Source of the DNA: Lebetimonas sp. JH292
GTDB lineage: Bacteria > Campylobacterota > Campylobacteria > Campylobacterales > Nautiliaceae
DNA: 64,000 bases
Direction of reading: 5' to 3'
NCBI RefSeq assembly: GCF_000523275.1
Contig: NZ_ATHQ01000001.1
Span: 957,289-1,021,288 of the forward strand
The position numbers and the translations under genes were made by a program. The notes under the pieces were generated by a model, which was given only the letters and a program-made list of their open reading frames with translations, was not told the DNA's origin and did no database searches. Each line of letters starts with the position of its first letter. Within the stretch, counting starts at the first letter, position 1. This document shows, piece by piece, positions 8,574 through 18,027 of this stretch.

Positions 8574-11021
8574 TTGAAGATAAAGGTATCAATAGTTGCA
8601 AGAGAAATGGGTCTTAAAGCAAAAGAACTGGTTGAACTTGCAAAAGAAATCGGGATAGAAGCTAAAGCAAGAGGTGAAATTACACCCCTTGAAGCGGCTA
8701 AAATTCAGGAATATTTTTTAAATAAAGGAAAAGAACCTAAAGAAGAGGTAAAAAAAGAAAAAAAACAGGAAGTAAAAAAAGAAGAAGAAAAAAAACCTGC
8801 CAGACGCAGAAGAAAAACATTTAACGATTTGGTTAAAAAAACAAAACAGGGTATCACTCTCGTTAAAAGAAAAGAAGAGCCTAAGGAAGAAAAACCAAAA
8901 ACGGAAATTAAAGAAGAACAAAATACCAAAGCTGTTAAAAAAACAGTTAAAAAGGCGCCTGCTAGACCTAAAAAAATTCAGGAAAAAGAATTAACTATTA
9001 ATGTGGATTTGGCAGATATGGACGTTATAGAAGAAAACCAGGTTGAGCTTTTGGATCTCTATTTTAATGATGTTTCATTAAAAGACGAAGAAATAAGTGA
9101 AAAAGTAAAAACAAAAAAAACTTTAAAAACAGAAGATAAAAAACAAGAAAAAAAAGCGGTTAAAACTGTTAAAAGAAAAAAAGTAAGCGAAGGCGGATTA
9201 ATAAAAGAAGGGCTTAAGAGAAAAAGAAAAAAGAAAAAAGAAGTCAAAATCGAGATTATAAGAATTCCAAAAGAAGTAAGAGTCCATGAATTTGCAACTT
9301 TAATCAAAAAACCTATAGAGGATGTGATTGAAGCATTAAGAGCTCTTGGGGAAGAGAGGGATAAAAACGACTTTTTGGGTGAAGAATATATCGAAACCCT
9401 TGCAGAGGAATTTGGCTCAAACATAGAAATATATGACCCTCTTGCGGAATTTGATTATATAAAAAAATATGATGAAAAATGCAAAGATTCAGATAATTTG
9501 CAACAAAGACCTCCTATTGTGACTATTATGGGGCATGTCGACCATGGAAAAACAAGTCTTTTGGATAAAATAAGAAATTCAAGAATTACTGCAAAAGAAG
9601 CCGGAGGAATTACCCAGCATATCGGTGCTTATATGGTGGAAAAAGACGGTAAAAAAATTACATTTATCGATACACCGGGGCATGAAGCGTTTACAGAAAT
9701 GAGGGCAAGAGGCGCACAGGTTACAGATATTGCAATTATTGTAGTCGCTGCTGATGACGGTGTTATGCCTCAAACCAGAGAAGCTATTGCCCATGCCCAG
9801 GCCGCCGAGGTACCTTTTATAGTGGCGGTAAATAAAATAGACAAACCTCAGGCCAATCCTGATTTGGTTAAATCACAGCTTGCTGAAATGGGAATAACCC
9901 CTGTTGAATGGGGAGGAGAATATGAATTCGTAGGAGTTTCGGCAAAAACGGGCGAAGGCATAGACGATTTGCTTGAAACAATTTTGATGCAGTCTGAAAT
10001 TATGGAAATTAAAGCCAACCCAAAATGCCCTGCAAAAGCCATTGTAATCGAAAGCAGAATAGAAAAAGGAAAAGGTCCGGTAGGAACAGTTATAGTTAAA
10101 AACGGAACACTTAAAAAACAGGACAGTTTTGTATGCGGAATAACCCATGGAAGGGTAAGATTAATTATAGATGATTTGGGAAAACAGAAAAAAGAGGTAA
10201 AACCGGGTGAGCCTGCGGAAATTACAGGATTTGACGAAGCTCCTATCGCAGGGGATAATTTAGTGGTTGTAGAGAGTGATAAAGAGGCAAAAGAAACTGC
10301 CGAAAAATGGAAAAATTATCTTGAAGCCAAAGAAAGAAGCAAGTCAACAAAAGCAACGCTTGAAGATTTACAAAAAATGATACTTGAGGGTGAACTTAAA
10401 AAACTTCCTGTAATTGTAAAAGCGGATACCCAAGGAAGTGTTGAAGCTATTAAAGGAAGTTTAGCTAAACTTAAAAACGAGGAAGTAAAAGTGGATGTTA
10501 TTCATTCCGATGTAGGGGCTATAACGGAAAATGACGTAATTTTGGCAAAAGCAAGCGAGCCTAAAGCTATTATTTTAGGATTTAATGTAAGACCTACAAA
10601 CGGGGCTAAAAACAAAGCTAAACAAGAAGGAATAGAGATAAGGACATATTCTATTATTTATGATTTAATTGATGATATAAAAGAACTTTTAAGCGGTTTG
10701 ATGACTCCTAAAATAAAAGAAGAAGTAACAGCAACTATTGAGGTCAGGGACACGTTTAACGTACCTAAAGTCGGAACCGTTGCTGGATGTTATGTAATAG
10801 ACGGTATGGTTCACAGGGGCGATTTTGTAAGGGTTATAAGAGACGGCGTTGTTATTTACGACAGTAAACTTGCATCTCTTAAAAGATTTAAAGAGGATGT
10901 AAAAGAGGTGGGAAAAGGTTTTGAATGTGGTATTATGATTGAAGGATTTAACGATATTAAAGTGGGAGATATACTCGAAACTTATAAAAAAATTGAAGAA
11001 AAAGCCTCTTTTGAAGGATAA
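8574..11021 (+). CDS. infB: Translation initiation factor IF-2
   Basis: Brings fMet-tRNA to the 30S subunit. 815 residues from a TTG start preceded by AAAGGAG. N-terminal IF2_N helix domain ([19 protein letters not shown]), then a long Lys/Glu-rich linker (about residues 50-230), a second IF2_N-like helix domain ([19 protein letters not shown]), the GTPase with [12 protein letters not shown] near residue 320, DTPGHEAF near 365 and NKID near 420, then domains II-IV ending [16 protein letters not shown]. Intact. The linker is highly charged and low in complexity, as in the family. Confidence 0.98.
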   Translation: MKIKVSIVAREMGLKAKELVELAKEIGIEAKARGEITPLEAAKIQEYFLNKGKEPKEEVKKEKKQEVKKEEEKKPARRRRKTFNDLVKKTKQGITLVKRKEEPKEEKPKTEIKEEQNTKAVKKTVKKAPARPKKIQEKELTINVDLADMDVIEENQVELLDLYFNDVSLKDEEISEKVKTKKTLKTEDKKQEKKAVKTVKRKKVSEGGLIKEGLKRKRKKKKEVKIEIIRIPKEVRVHEFATLIKKPIEDVIEALRALGEERDKNDFLGEEYIETLAEEFGSNIEIYDPLAEFDYIKKYDEKCKDSDNLQQRPPIVTIMGHVDHGKTSLLDKIRNSRITAKEAGGITQHIGAYMVEKDGKKITFIDTPGHEAFTEMRARGAQVTDIAIIVVAADDGVMPQTREAIAHAQAAEVPFIVAVNKIDKPQANPDLVKSQLAEMGITPVEWGGEYEFVGVSAKTGEGIDDLLETILMQSEIMEIKANPKCPAKAIVIESRIEKGKGPVGTVIVKNGTLKKQDSFVCGITHGRVRLIIDDLGKQKKEVKPGEPAEITGFDEAPIAGDNLVVVESDKEAKETAEKWKNYLEAKERSKSTKATLEDLQKMILEGELKKLPVIVKADTQGSVEAIKGSLAKLKNEEVKVDVIHSDVGAITENDVILAKASEPKAIILGFNVRPTNGAKNKAKQEGIEIRTYSIIYDLIDDIKELLSGLMTPKIKEEVTATIEVRDTFNVPKVGTVAGCYVIDGMVHRGDFVRVIRDGVVIYDSKLASLKRFKEDVKEVGKGFECGIMIEGFNDIKVGDILETYKKIEEKASFEG

Positions 11022-11023
11022 TA

Positions 11024-11377
11024 ATGGGTAAAAGTATAAAAGTCCAAAGAAAAGAATCCCTGCTTAAAGAAATTATTCCTGAAGTGCTTGCTCAGATGAA
11101 TGACAGCAGAATCAGAGGCCTTGGGGTTGTTGATGTTGTTTGTTCCCGCGATGGAAGTGATGCAAAAGTATATTTAGAAAAAAGTTATTTAAATGAAAAA
11201 GAACAACGCGAGGCCTTAAAACAGCTTAAACAGGCAAGAGGATATATTCAAAATTACTGCCTAAAATCAACCGGCTGGTTTAAAGTCCCAAATTTAACTT
11301 TTACATTTGACGAACTTCTTGAAAAAGAAAATAAAATGGAAGAATTGTTTGAAAAAATAAAGGCAAAAGGTGAATAA
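11024..11377 (+). CDS. rbfA: Ribosome-binding factor A
   Basis: A 117-residue 30S maturation factor with a KH-like fold. SIKVQRKESLLKEIIPEVL and the central SRDGSDAKVYLEKS fit RbfA. Two bases after infB and overlapping rimP by 8 bp, the usual order. Confidence 0.92.
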   Translation: MGKSIKVQRKESLLKEIIPEVLAQMNDSRIRGLGVVDVVCSRDGSDAKVYLEKSYLNEKEQREALKQLKQARGYIQNYCLKSTGWFKVPNLTFTFDELLEKENKMEELFEKIKAKGE

Positions 11378-11810
11378 TTTAAAAGAAATTATTGAAAAAA
11401 CAGTTAAAAATTACGGCTGTGACCTTTATGATGTTGAAATTACAGAAGAGGGCGGACACAAATATTTCAGAATTTATATAACAAAACCGGGCGGCGTTAA
11501 TTTAAACGACTGCGAAGCCATAAACAATATGCTCTCTCCTATATTTGATGTGGAAGAGCCTATAAAAGAGAGATATTTTCTTGAGGTAAGCTCACCGGGG
11601 CTTGAGAGAAAACTTACCAAAAAAGAGCATTTTGAAAAAAGTATAGGCGAGAGGGTAAAAGTTAAAACAGCCGAAGGTAAAAAAATAAAAGGAATTTTAA
11701 AAAGTTTTGACGGAGATGTTGCAGAAATCGGCGATGAAAAAGTAAAGTTTGAAGATATAAAAAAAGCAAAAACATATGTTGATTGGAATAATTATAAAGG
11801 CTTAAAATAA
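11370..11810 (+). CDS. rimP: Ribosome maturation factor RimP
   Basis: 146 residues with a GTG start overlapping rbfA. Shows the RimP N-terminal core (GCDLYDVEITEEGGHKYFRI), the central LEVSSPGLERKL and the SH3-like C-terminal IKGILKSFDGDVAEI. Required for 30S assembly. Its TAA stop overlaps the expected ribD start (see ribD). Confidence 0.95.
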   Translation: MNNLKEIIEKTVKNYGCDLYDVEITEEGGHKYFRIYITKPGGVNLNDCEAINNMLSPIFDVEEPIKERYFLEVSSPGLERKLTKKEHFEKSIGERVKVKTAEGKKIKGILKSFDGDVAEIGDEKVKFEDIKKAKTYVDWNNYKGLK

Positions 11811-12770
11811 AAGCCTTAGAACTTGCCATTAATGAAGCCTGGAAATATCAGCTTCTAACCTATCCGAATCCGGCTGTCGGATGTGCTGTTTTGATAAAAA
11901 ATCAAATTTTTACAGATGTCCATAAAAAAGCGGGAGAACCCCATGCCGAAGTAAATGCTCTTTTTAAAGCCTTTTCTTTTTTTCAAAAAACCCCGAAACT
12001 AAAAACTGCAAAAGAAATCCATGAATTTTTGATAAAAAATCATAACAATTTTTTTAATGATGCCCAGATTTATGTAACGCTTGAGCCTTGCTCTCACATA
12101 GGAAAAACTCCATCCTGCGCTAATTTAATTTCAATTTTAAAACCAAAAAAAGTAACAATTGGCTGGCTAGACCCAATTATTGAACACAGTGGTGGGGCGG
12201 AAATGCTTAAGAATAGAGGAATTGAAGTGAGAGTTGTTAATGATAAAAGATGTTTTGATTTAATTGAACCTTTTATCAAATGGAATAAAGATAAATTTAT
12301 ATTTTTTAAGTTAGCCCAGAGTCTAAACGGGGTAATTACAGGCGGATATATAAGTTCTGAAAGCTCTTTAAAGTGGGTGCATCAGATAAGAGATAAAATT
12401 GATTTATTAGTAATAGGCGGGAATACCGTTAGAATTGACAGACCTACACTTGACAGCAGAAGAGTAAACGGAAAAGCCCCTGATGTGCTTATTTATTCAA
12501 AACAAAAAGAATTTGATAAAACTATTCCTTTGTTTAATATAAGCGGAAGAAAAGTTTTTATAGAGGATAATTTAGAAAAAAATAAATGATTATAAGTTTA
12601 TTATGGTTGAAGGAGGAGAGAGACTTTATAACATTTTTAAAGATTTTGTGGATTGGAAAGTATTTATAATAACTCCTAAGATTTTTGATAGAATAAATTA
12701 TAAAACAAATGATGAAATTGAGATTTTACATATAGAAAAAAGAGATGATTTGATAGTGTGGAGCAGGTGA
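11807..12770 (+). pseudogene. ribD: Riboflavin biosynthesis deaminase/reductase RibD, frameshifted
   Basis: Two-domain enzyme of riboflavin synthesis. The deaminase part is clear: NEAWKYQLLTYPNPAVGCAV, then the zinc motifs HAEVNAL and EPCSHIGKTPSC. The reductase part follows (FFKLAQSLNGVITG, IGGNTVRIDRPTL). The first frame stops at 12589; the next (KFIMVEGGERLYNIFKD..) continues one base out of register. Removing one A from the A7 run at 12576-12582 restores one frame to the stop at 12770. No ATG, GTG or TTG opens the frame at the expected place: an ATA stands at 11807 where an ATGA overlap with rimP would be expected. The downstream D12 methyltransferase starts inside its end. Confidence 0.85.
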
Positions 12771-13822
12771 TAGATTTATTTAAAATTAATCAAAGAAGAT
12801 ATTTAGGAAATAAAACAAAAGTTTTAGATTTAATAAAACAAGTAATAGATGAAAATGTAAAAAATTTTTATTCTTTTTGTGATATATTTGCCGGGACTGG
12901 AAGCGTAGGAGCTTTTTTTAATGAAGAAAATAAAAAGATAATTGTTAATGATTTTTTATATCATAATTATGTGTCTTTGAGAGCTTTTTTGAGCGATGAA
13001 AAATTTGATGAGAAAAAGATATTGAAATTAATAGATGAACTAAATAATCTAAGTGTATTTGAAGAAAATTATTTTTCTATAAATTTTGGAGATAAATATT
13101 TTTGTAAAAAAAATGCTATTAAAATAGGGGCTATTAGAAAAAAAATAAATAATTGGTTTTTGGAAAGTAAAATAAATGTTAAGGAGAAAAATATTCTTTT
13201 AACTTCTTTAATTTATGCGATTGATAAAATAGCAAATACAGTTGGACATTATGATGCGTATATAAAAAAAGAGATAAAAGAAAAAGAATTTAAATTAAAA
13301 ATGCCTGATATTGATTTGAAAAGAAATAAAAATAATGAGATTTATAATATGGATGCAAATACTTTAATTAGAGAAATTGAGTGTGATATATTATACATTG
13401 ATCCTCCTTATAATTCAAGGCAATATTCAAATATGTATCATCTTTTAGAAAATTTAGCTTTATGGCAAAAACCAGAAGTTAAAGGAGTTGCTGGAAAGTT
13501 TGATACAAGGCGTTTAAAAAGCGGATATAATCAAAAAGAAGCTGTTAAATTTTTTGAAGACTTGATAAAAAATGCCAAAGCTAAATATATTCTTTTTAGT
13601 TATAATAATATGAAAGATAAAGGCCATAGCAGAAGTAATGCAAGAATTAGTGATGAAGACATTTTTAGAATACTAAAACAAAAAGGAAAAGTGGAAGTTT
13701 TTGAAAAAGAGTATAGGGATTTTAGAAGTGGGAAGAGTGAGATAAATAATCATAAAGAAAGAGTGTTTTTTGTGGAGGTCAAACATATAGTTGGAGTTAT
13801 GGAACTACTTCTTTTAGAGTAA
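12758..13822 (+). CDS. D12-class adenine-N6 DNA methyltransferase
   Basis: 354 residues from a GTG start inside the end of ribD. The SAM-binding motif is FCDIFAGTGSVGAFF (about residue 40), preceded by RRYLGNKTKVLDLI, and the catalytic motif DPPYNSRQYSNMYHLLENLA is near residue 215. This arrangement is that of the alpha (D12/Dam, M.FokI-like) class that methylates adenine. The region is clearly more AT-rich than its neighbours and sits between ribD and ubiE, so horizontal transfer is likely. Probably one half of a type II (perhaps IIS) restriction-modification system with the second methyltransferase at 14482. Recognition sequence unknown. Confidence 0.88.
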   Translation: MEQVIDLFKINQRRYLGNKTKVLDLIKQVIDENVKNFYSFCDIFAGTGSVGAFFNEENKKIIVNDFLYHNYVSLRAFLSDEKFDEKKILKLIDELNNLSVFEENYFSINFGDKYFCKKNAIKIGAIRKKINNWFLESKINVKEKNILLTSLIYAIDKIANTVGHYDAYIKKEIKEKEFKLKMPDIDLKRNKNNEIYNMDANTLIREIECDILYIDPPYNSRQYSNMYHLLENLALWQKPEVKGVAGKFDTRRLKSGYNQKEAVKFFEDLIKNAKAKYILFSYNNMKDKGHSRSNARISDEDIFRILKQKGKVEVFEKEYRDFRSGKSEINNHKERVFFVEVKHIVGVMELLLLE

Positions 13823-14481
13823 GTGAATTAAAATATAAAATAGAAAGACAACTTATTAGATTAAAAGAATTAAGAAATATTTATCCTGATAAAAATTGGA
13901 AAGATTTACAAGAAATTTATTTTGATGTTATTAGAAGAAGGATTAGCAAAAGAAACTTCAAAAAATAAAGCAAAAGATGCAAGACAAAAAACATCTCCAT
14001 TGGTAGATTTGGGATTAGTTGATAATATTTTGAGAAATATTATAAATAATTTATTTTTTTTATATTTTTGAAGCAAATTTGAAAGATAAATTCTATATAA
14101 AGATATTTTTTGTCATTAATATATATACTTATCAAAATTTTTGATTTAGAAAAATTTTTAAAACAGAAATATTTAGCAAATAAACTAAAAGAAAAAAAAC
14201 ATTTACATATTGTTTTTAGAAGTTTTTAATGAATTGAAAACTTTTAATAATTCAAAAGAAGAAAATTCTTTATTTATTTAACATTTCTAAAAAAAGTTAA
14301 TTTAGAAGATAATAAACAAAAAATATTTGATGAAAAAAAAAAAAAAAGAGAAGAATTTAACTTTCATGTAATAGATGTTATTAGACATATTGGAAGACAT
14401 AATTTTCAAAAAAAAGCATTTGGTGTTTTTATAGCTCCTTATTTAGACCCTAATGTTTTAGTCATTTTTAAAGGAAAATTT
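13823..14481 (+). pseudogene. Decayed gene between two methyltransferases (possible restriction endonuclease)
   Basis: About 660 bp without an intact reading frame but with coding-like pieces in different frames: KYKIERQLIRLKELRNIYPD (13830s), EEGLAKETSKNKAKDARQKT (13930s) followed by SPLVDLGLV, FLKQKYLANKLKEKKHLHIV (14150s) and FHVIDVIRHIGRHNFQKKAF (14360s), the last running in frame into the second methyltransferase. Its place between two DNA methyltransferases suggests a type II restriction endonuclease, which is inference: I recognise no catalytic motif. Several frameshifts and probable deletions are needed to explain the pieces. Confidence 0.5.
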
Positions 14482-15318
14482 ATGCAGTTAAATAAAATAT
14501 ATTATGATAATTGTCTTAATGTTTTAAACGATAAAAATAAAATAGAAGATAATTCAATTCAACTCATTTTTGCAGATCCTCCTTATAATTTAAGTGGTAA
14601 TGGATTAAAACTCGTTGGTAATAAGACAGGTGGAGATTATTTTATGGTAAATGAAGCATGGGATAAGATGAGTTTTGAAGAGTATAAAGACTTTACAAAT
14701 AAGTGGATAAAAGCTTGTAAGAGAATATTAAAAGAAAATGGAAGTATTTTTATTTGTTGTAGTTATCACAATATTGGTGAATGCACTATGGGGCTTAAAG
14801 AAAATGGATTTAAGATAAATAATATAATTACTTGGCAAAAAACTAATGCAATGCCAAATTTGACAAGAAGAGTTTTAACTCATTCAACTGAATTTATTAT
14901 TTGGGCTGTTAAAGGTAAAAATTGGATTTTTAATTATGAAATTTTAAAAGAATTAAATCCGGAAAGAACAAAGGATGGTAGGAAAAAGCAGCTTAGAGAT
15001 GTTTGGCAGATACCTTTATGTCAGGGGAAAGAGAGATTAAAAGATGAAAATGGTAAAGCTCTTCATCCTACTCAAAAACCAGAAGAGTTATTAAAAAGAA
15101 TAATTTTAGGTTTTTCAAATGAAGGTGATATTGTGTTTGATCCATTTGCTGGAAGTGGAACAACACCATATGTTGCAAAAAAATATAATAGAAAATTCAT
15201 TGCTATTGAAAAAGAAAAAAAATATTATAAGGCTATTTTAAAAAGATTAGGGGAGTTTTATATAGATAATATTACTGATAAAAGAAAAGAAAAAACTCTT
15301 TTTGATTTTGTAAATTAA
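14482..15318 (+). CDS. Beta-class DNA methyltransferase (N6-adenine or N4-cytosine)
   Basis: 278 residues. The catalytic motif FADPPYNLSGNG comes first (about residue 30) and the SAM-binding motif VFDPFAGSGTTPYVAKKYNR late (about 220), the beta-class order seen in MboII/HinfI-type enzymes. LHPTQKPEELLKRII just before is the conserved motif X region. Intact and very AT-rich. Works with or alongside the D12 enzyme; two methyltransferases of different classes fit an asymmetric recognition site. Confidence 0.9.
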   Translation: MQLNKIYYDNCLNVLNDKNKIEDNSIQLIFADPPYNLSGNGLKLVGNKTGGDYFMVNEAWDKMSFEEYKDFTNKWIKACKRILKENGSIFICCSYHNIGECTMGLKENGFKINNIITWQKTNAMPNLTRRVLTHSTEFIIWAVKGKNWIFNYEILKELNPERTKDGRKKQLRDVWQIPLCQGKERLKDENGKALHPTQKPEELLKRIILGFSNEGDIVFDPFAGSGTTPYVAKKYNRKFIAIEKEKKYYKAILKRLGEFYIDNITDKRKEKTLFDFVN

Positions 15319-15455
15319 TGAAAGAGAAAGAAATTATGTTTAAATATGGTAAATATGAATTAGTAAAAAAAGAATATCAAAGATTTAAAGCTGATAGTAA
15401 TAGAAATCATAAAGCAGATAAAACTTATGAATATTTACATATTTTAAGGAAGTAA
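15318..15455 (+). CDS. Small ORF of 45 residues, unknown
   Basis: Starts with an ATG overlapping the methyltransferase stop (TAATG) and ends directly before the ubiE ATG. Reads MKEKEIMFKYGKYELVKKEY and is Lys/Tyr-rich. It may be a remnant of the restriction system or the end of the transferred island. No family recognised; the tight packing is the only support for expression. Confidence 0.35.
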   Translation: MKEKEIMFKYGKYELVKKEYQRFKADSNRNHKADKTYEYLHILRK

Positions 15456-16187
15456 ATGGATGTAAAAATATACGATAAACTTGCCCGCCGTTATGATTTG
15501 GCCACTAAAATAGTCAGTTTTGGGATAGAAGAAGTTTGGAGATGGTTGTTTATCAGAAAAATAAAAAAATTTATAAAAAACGGGGTGATGATTGACGCGG
15601 CAAGTGCTACGGGCGAAATGGCAAAAACAGGTTTTGATAAGATTTATTTTATAGAACCAAGCTCTGAAATGGTAAAAATAATGGTAGAAAAATTTAAGAG
15701 TGCCGGATTTAAAGAAGAAAAATTTGAAGTGCAGTTTCAAGAAAAGCCATATATTAAGCTTAAAAAAGAAAATAAAGAATATATAATTATTCAAGACAGC
15801 GCCGAAAATTTTAAAATAGATGAAAAAGCGGATTTAATAACTTCATTTATGGGACTTAGAAATTTTGATAATTTAGAAAAAGGTATGCAGAATTTGAATA
15901 AACATTTAAAATCAGGCGGATATTTTGCTATTGTTGAAATGGTAAAAAACGATTCATTAATGGCTAAATTAATTATGTGGTACATGAATAAAATAGTGCC
16001 TTTAATTGCCGGGATACTGCTTGGAATGAAAGAGGAATATAAGTTGCTGGGAAAAAGTATAAATTCATTGAATGAAGATGATATTTTAAAAAATTTAAAA
16101 GGTTATGAAATAGTAATGAAAGAAAAACTTATTTTTCCCGTTGCGACATTAATAATAGCAAAGAAAAATGGACGACAGGATATTTGA
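15456..16187 (+). CDS. ubiE: UbiE/MenG-type quinone C-methyltransferase
   Basis: SAM-dependent methylation of demethylmenaquinone to menaquinone, the electron carrier for Psr and Sqr encoded in this window. 243 residues: IYDKLARRYDLATKIVSFG at the N-terminus is the UbiE start, MIDAASATGEMA is motif I, and FMGLRNFDNLEKGMQNLNKH followed by LKSGGYFAIVEM matches the family. Overlaps the J-domain gene by 20 bp. Other class I methyltransferases are possible, but the N-terminus and the RNF motif favour UbiE. Confidence 0.85.
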   Translation: MDVKIYDKLARRYDLATKIVSFGIEEVWRWLFIRKIKKFIKNGVMIDAASATGEMAKTGFDKIYFIEPSSEMVKIMVEKFKSAGFKEEKFEVQFQEKPYIKLKKENKEYIIIQDSAENFKIDEKADLITSFMGLRNFDNLEKGMQNLNKHLKSGGYFAIVEMVKNDSLMAKLIMWYMNKIVPLIAGILLGMKEEYKLLGKSINSLNEDDILKNLKGYEIVMKEKLIFPVATLIIAKKNGRQDI

Positions 16188-16986
16188 AATAAAAATTAAT
16201 GACAATATTGAAGTTGTTATAGATTCAAGATTTAATATAAAGGGTTTTATAGAATTTATCAGACTTTCTTTCAATAAACTTGAAATAAAAGAGAATATTT
16301 ATAAAATTTATTTTGACAAAAATAATATTGAAAAACACAAATTGTTGATAAACGCCATTGGCAATATGTATAAAAAGAGAAAAGATTTTAATAAAGCCAC
16401 ATATAAAAAACTTATTTTAAATTTTAAAAAAGACTGTATTGTAAAAATAAAAAAATATCAGGTTTTATTTGATGAAAAAGCAGTTTATATTACTGTTAGA
16501 AAAATTTCTTCCAAAGAGTTTGAAATTCTTTTTGCAAATCCGAAAGAAAAAGTTTTTAATTATATAAAAGGGATTTTTCTATTTGATATTTTGGATATTT
16601 TTGAAGATAAAATTATCGTTTCGTTGAACGGGGAGAGTAAAAGATTGGTAAGTGCCCTTATTTCAAAGCATTCCATTATGGGATATAAGGTTGAATTTAG
16701 GGTAAAAAAAGAGGATTTTGAAAATATTAAAAGTTTTAGTGTAGAAGGTTCTATTAAAGAATATTTAACTAAAATAAAAAACGCGCTTGAACTTTTTGGT
16801 GTGAGTAATATATATGAATGGGATAAAATAAAAAAAGAGTATAGAAGACTTGCTAAAAAATATCATCCCGATTTGCATAGGACTAAACCAGAATTAATCA
16901 GAAAAATATATGATAAAAAATTCAGAAAGGTAAAAGAGAGTTATGAGCTTTTAGAGGAATATTATAATAATAAAGCAAAGCGTTAA
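16168..16986 (+). CDS. J-domain protein (C-terminal DnaJ domain)
   Basis: 272 residues. The last 65 are a J domain with the essential HPD in YRRLAKKYHPDLHR, and NIYEWDKIKKEYRRLAKK as helix II. The first 200 residues are Lys/Ile-rich with no recognised domain. J domains stimulate DnaK. Co-directional with ubiE and only 30 bp before the V-type ATPase operon, though a -10 box lies between them. Confidence 0.8.
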   Translation: MDDRIFEIKINDNIEVVIDSRFNIKGFIEFIRLSFNKLEIKENIYKIYFDKNNIEKHKLLINAIGNMYKKRKDFNKATYKKLILNFKKDCIVKIKKYQVLFDEKAVYITVRKISSKEFEILFANPKEKVFNYIKGIFLFDILDIFEDKIIVSLNGESKRLVSALISKHSIMGYKVEFRVKKEDFENIKSFSVEGSIKEYLTKIKNALELFGVSNIYEWDKIKKEYRRLAKKYHPDLHRTKPELIRKIYDKKFRKVKESYELLEEYYNNKAKR

Positions 16987-16994
16987 ATTTTCGA

Positions 16995-17000
16995 TATAAT
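16995..17000 (+). promoter_or_regulatory. Putative -10 box of the V-type ATPase operon
   Basis: TATAAT in TCGATATAATAAAA, 17 bp before the first ATPase gene. Suggests the operon is transcribed on its own rather than from the ubiE/J-domain genes. Confidence 0.45.
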
Positions 17001-17016
17001 AAAAAAAAGGTTTTAT

Positions 17017-17323
17017 ATGAATATTGAAAATATTGCAAAATTAGACCAAAAAGCTTTGAAAATAATTGCCGATGCAAACGATGAAATTTCTGATATGTAT
17101 GAAGAGTGGAAAAAAGAAAAAAGGGAAATTCTTAAATCTTTTCAGGCAGATATTAAAAAATATGAAAATATTTTACAAGAGCAGATGAAAAAAGAAATAG
17201 AAAATTATCAAAAAGAAATAATTAAAAAATATGAAGAAAATTTATATTCTTTTAAATTTTGATGAAAACAAACAGATTAATAAAATTTTTGAAAGCATAA
17301 AAGAAGAATTATGTCTGCATTAA
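17017..17323 (+). pseudogene. V/A-type ATPase peripheral-stalk subunit (G/H-like), frameshifted
   Basis: A short coiled-coil protein at the head of the ATPase operon. The 81-residue frame is almost entirely charged helix (DANDEISDMYEEWKKEKREI, QEQMKKEIENYQKEIIKKYE), as in subunit G/H that pairs with E. It stops at 17262; a second frame continues with LLNFDENKQINKIFESIKEE and ends inside the C-subunit gene, so one base has probably been gained or lost near 17250. Identity rests on place and coiled-coil character, so G/H is an inference. Confidence 0.55.
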
Positions 17324-18027
17324 AATATGCATATGTGAATGCTTTAGTAAGAAGTTTTAAAACAAAAGAAATTTTAAAAGAAAAACTTTTTGAGTGTAAT
17401 AATCTTTCTGATTTATATTCATTGCTTCAAACAACTGTTTATAAAAATTTTTTAATTTCTCCAAAAAGCGATGATTTATTGAGTTCATTAGAAAATTATT
17501 ATCTAAATTTATTTTTTAAAATAACAAAAAATCTAAATAAAAATGAAAAACATTTATTTACTCTCTTTTTTTTTGAAAAAAATCCGAATATTGATGATTT
17601 AAAAAAAGCTGTTTTTAAAATTTCAAAAAATGATAAAAAAGATATAGAAAAAATAATAAAAAATTATGTTGATGTCCTTAATTTAATTACTATTTTAAAA
17701 TATAAAATAATATATTCTCTTAAAATAGAAAAATTTTTCGCATATCTTATTCCATACGGAAACAAATCATTATCAGAACTTAAAGAAATAGCATCATCAG
17801 AAAATTTATATGATTTTTCAAGTAAGCTGGGATTAAATGTAAATGATTATTCTTTAGTTAAAAAAGCTATCTTTAATAATTATTATGATTCTTTAAAACA
17901 AGTGTGGTATGGATATCCTTTTAAGCTTTCAGTGCCTTTTGTGTTCTTGCAGATTAAACAAAAAGAAATTAAAAATATTTCTTCTTTTGTCATAGGATTG
18001 AAATATTCCCTAGACAAGATAAGATAG
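17311..18027 (+). CDS. V/A-type ATP synthase subunit C
   Basis: 238 residues; subunit C (d in V-ATPase) links the central shaft to the membrane ring. ALKYAYVNALVRSFKTKEIL at the N-terminus, a tandem helical-bundle pattern and the ending LQIKQKEIKNISSFVIGLKY (family: KExExxNIxxIxxGxxxG) fit the family. Shorter than the usual 320-350 residues, so some internal sequence may be lost. ATG overlaps the preceding frame; the subunit I frame begins inside its 3' end. Confidence 0.75.
   Translation: MSALKYAYVNALVRSFKTKEILKEKLFECNNLSDLYSLLQTTVYKNFLISPKSDDLLSSLENYYLNLFFKITKNLNKNEKHLFTLFFFEKNPNIDDLKKAVFKISKNDKKDIEKIIKNYVDVLNLITILKYKIIYSLKIEKFFAYLIPYGNKSLSELKEIASSENLYDFSSKLGLNVNDYSLVKKAIFNNYYDSLKQVWYGYPFKLSVPFVFLQIKQKEIKNISSFVIGLKYSLDKIR

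Noticed and set aside
8705..9424. Minus-strand ORFs rich in Phe/Ser across infB
   Set aside because: They are reverse readings of the Lys/Glu-rich IF-2 linker.
12576..12600. Programmed frameshift in ribD
   Set aside because: No stem or pause element follows, and several other genes here carry similar indels; error or decay is simpler.
12758..15455. Prophage or integrative element
   Set aside because: No integrase, phage structural genes or attachment repeats; the tRNA genes in the window are not next to this island.
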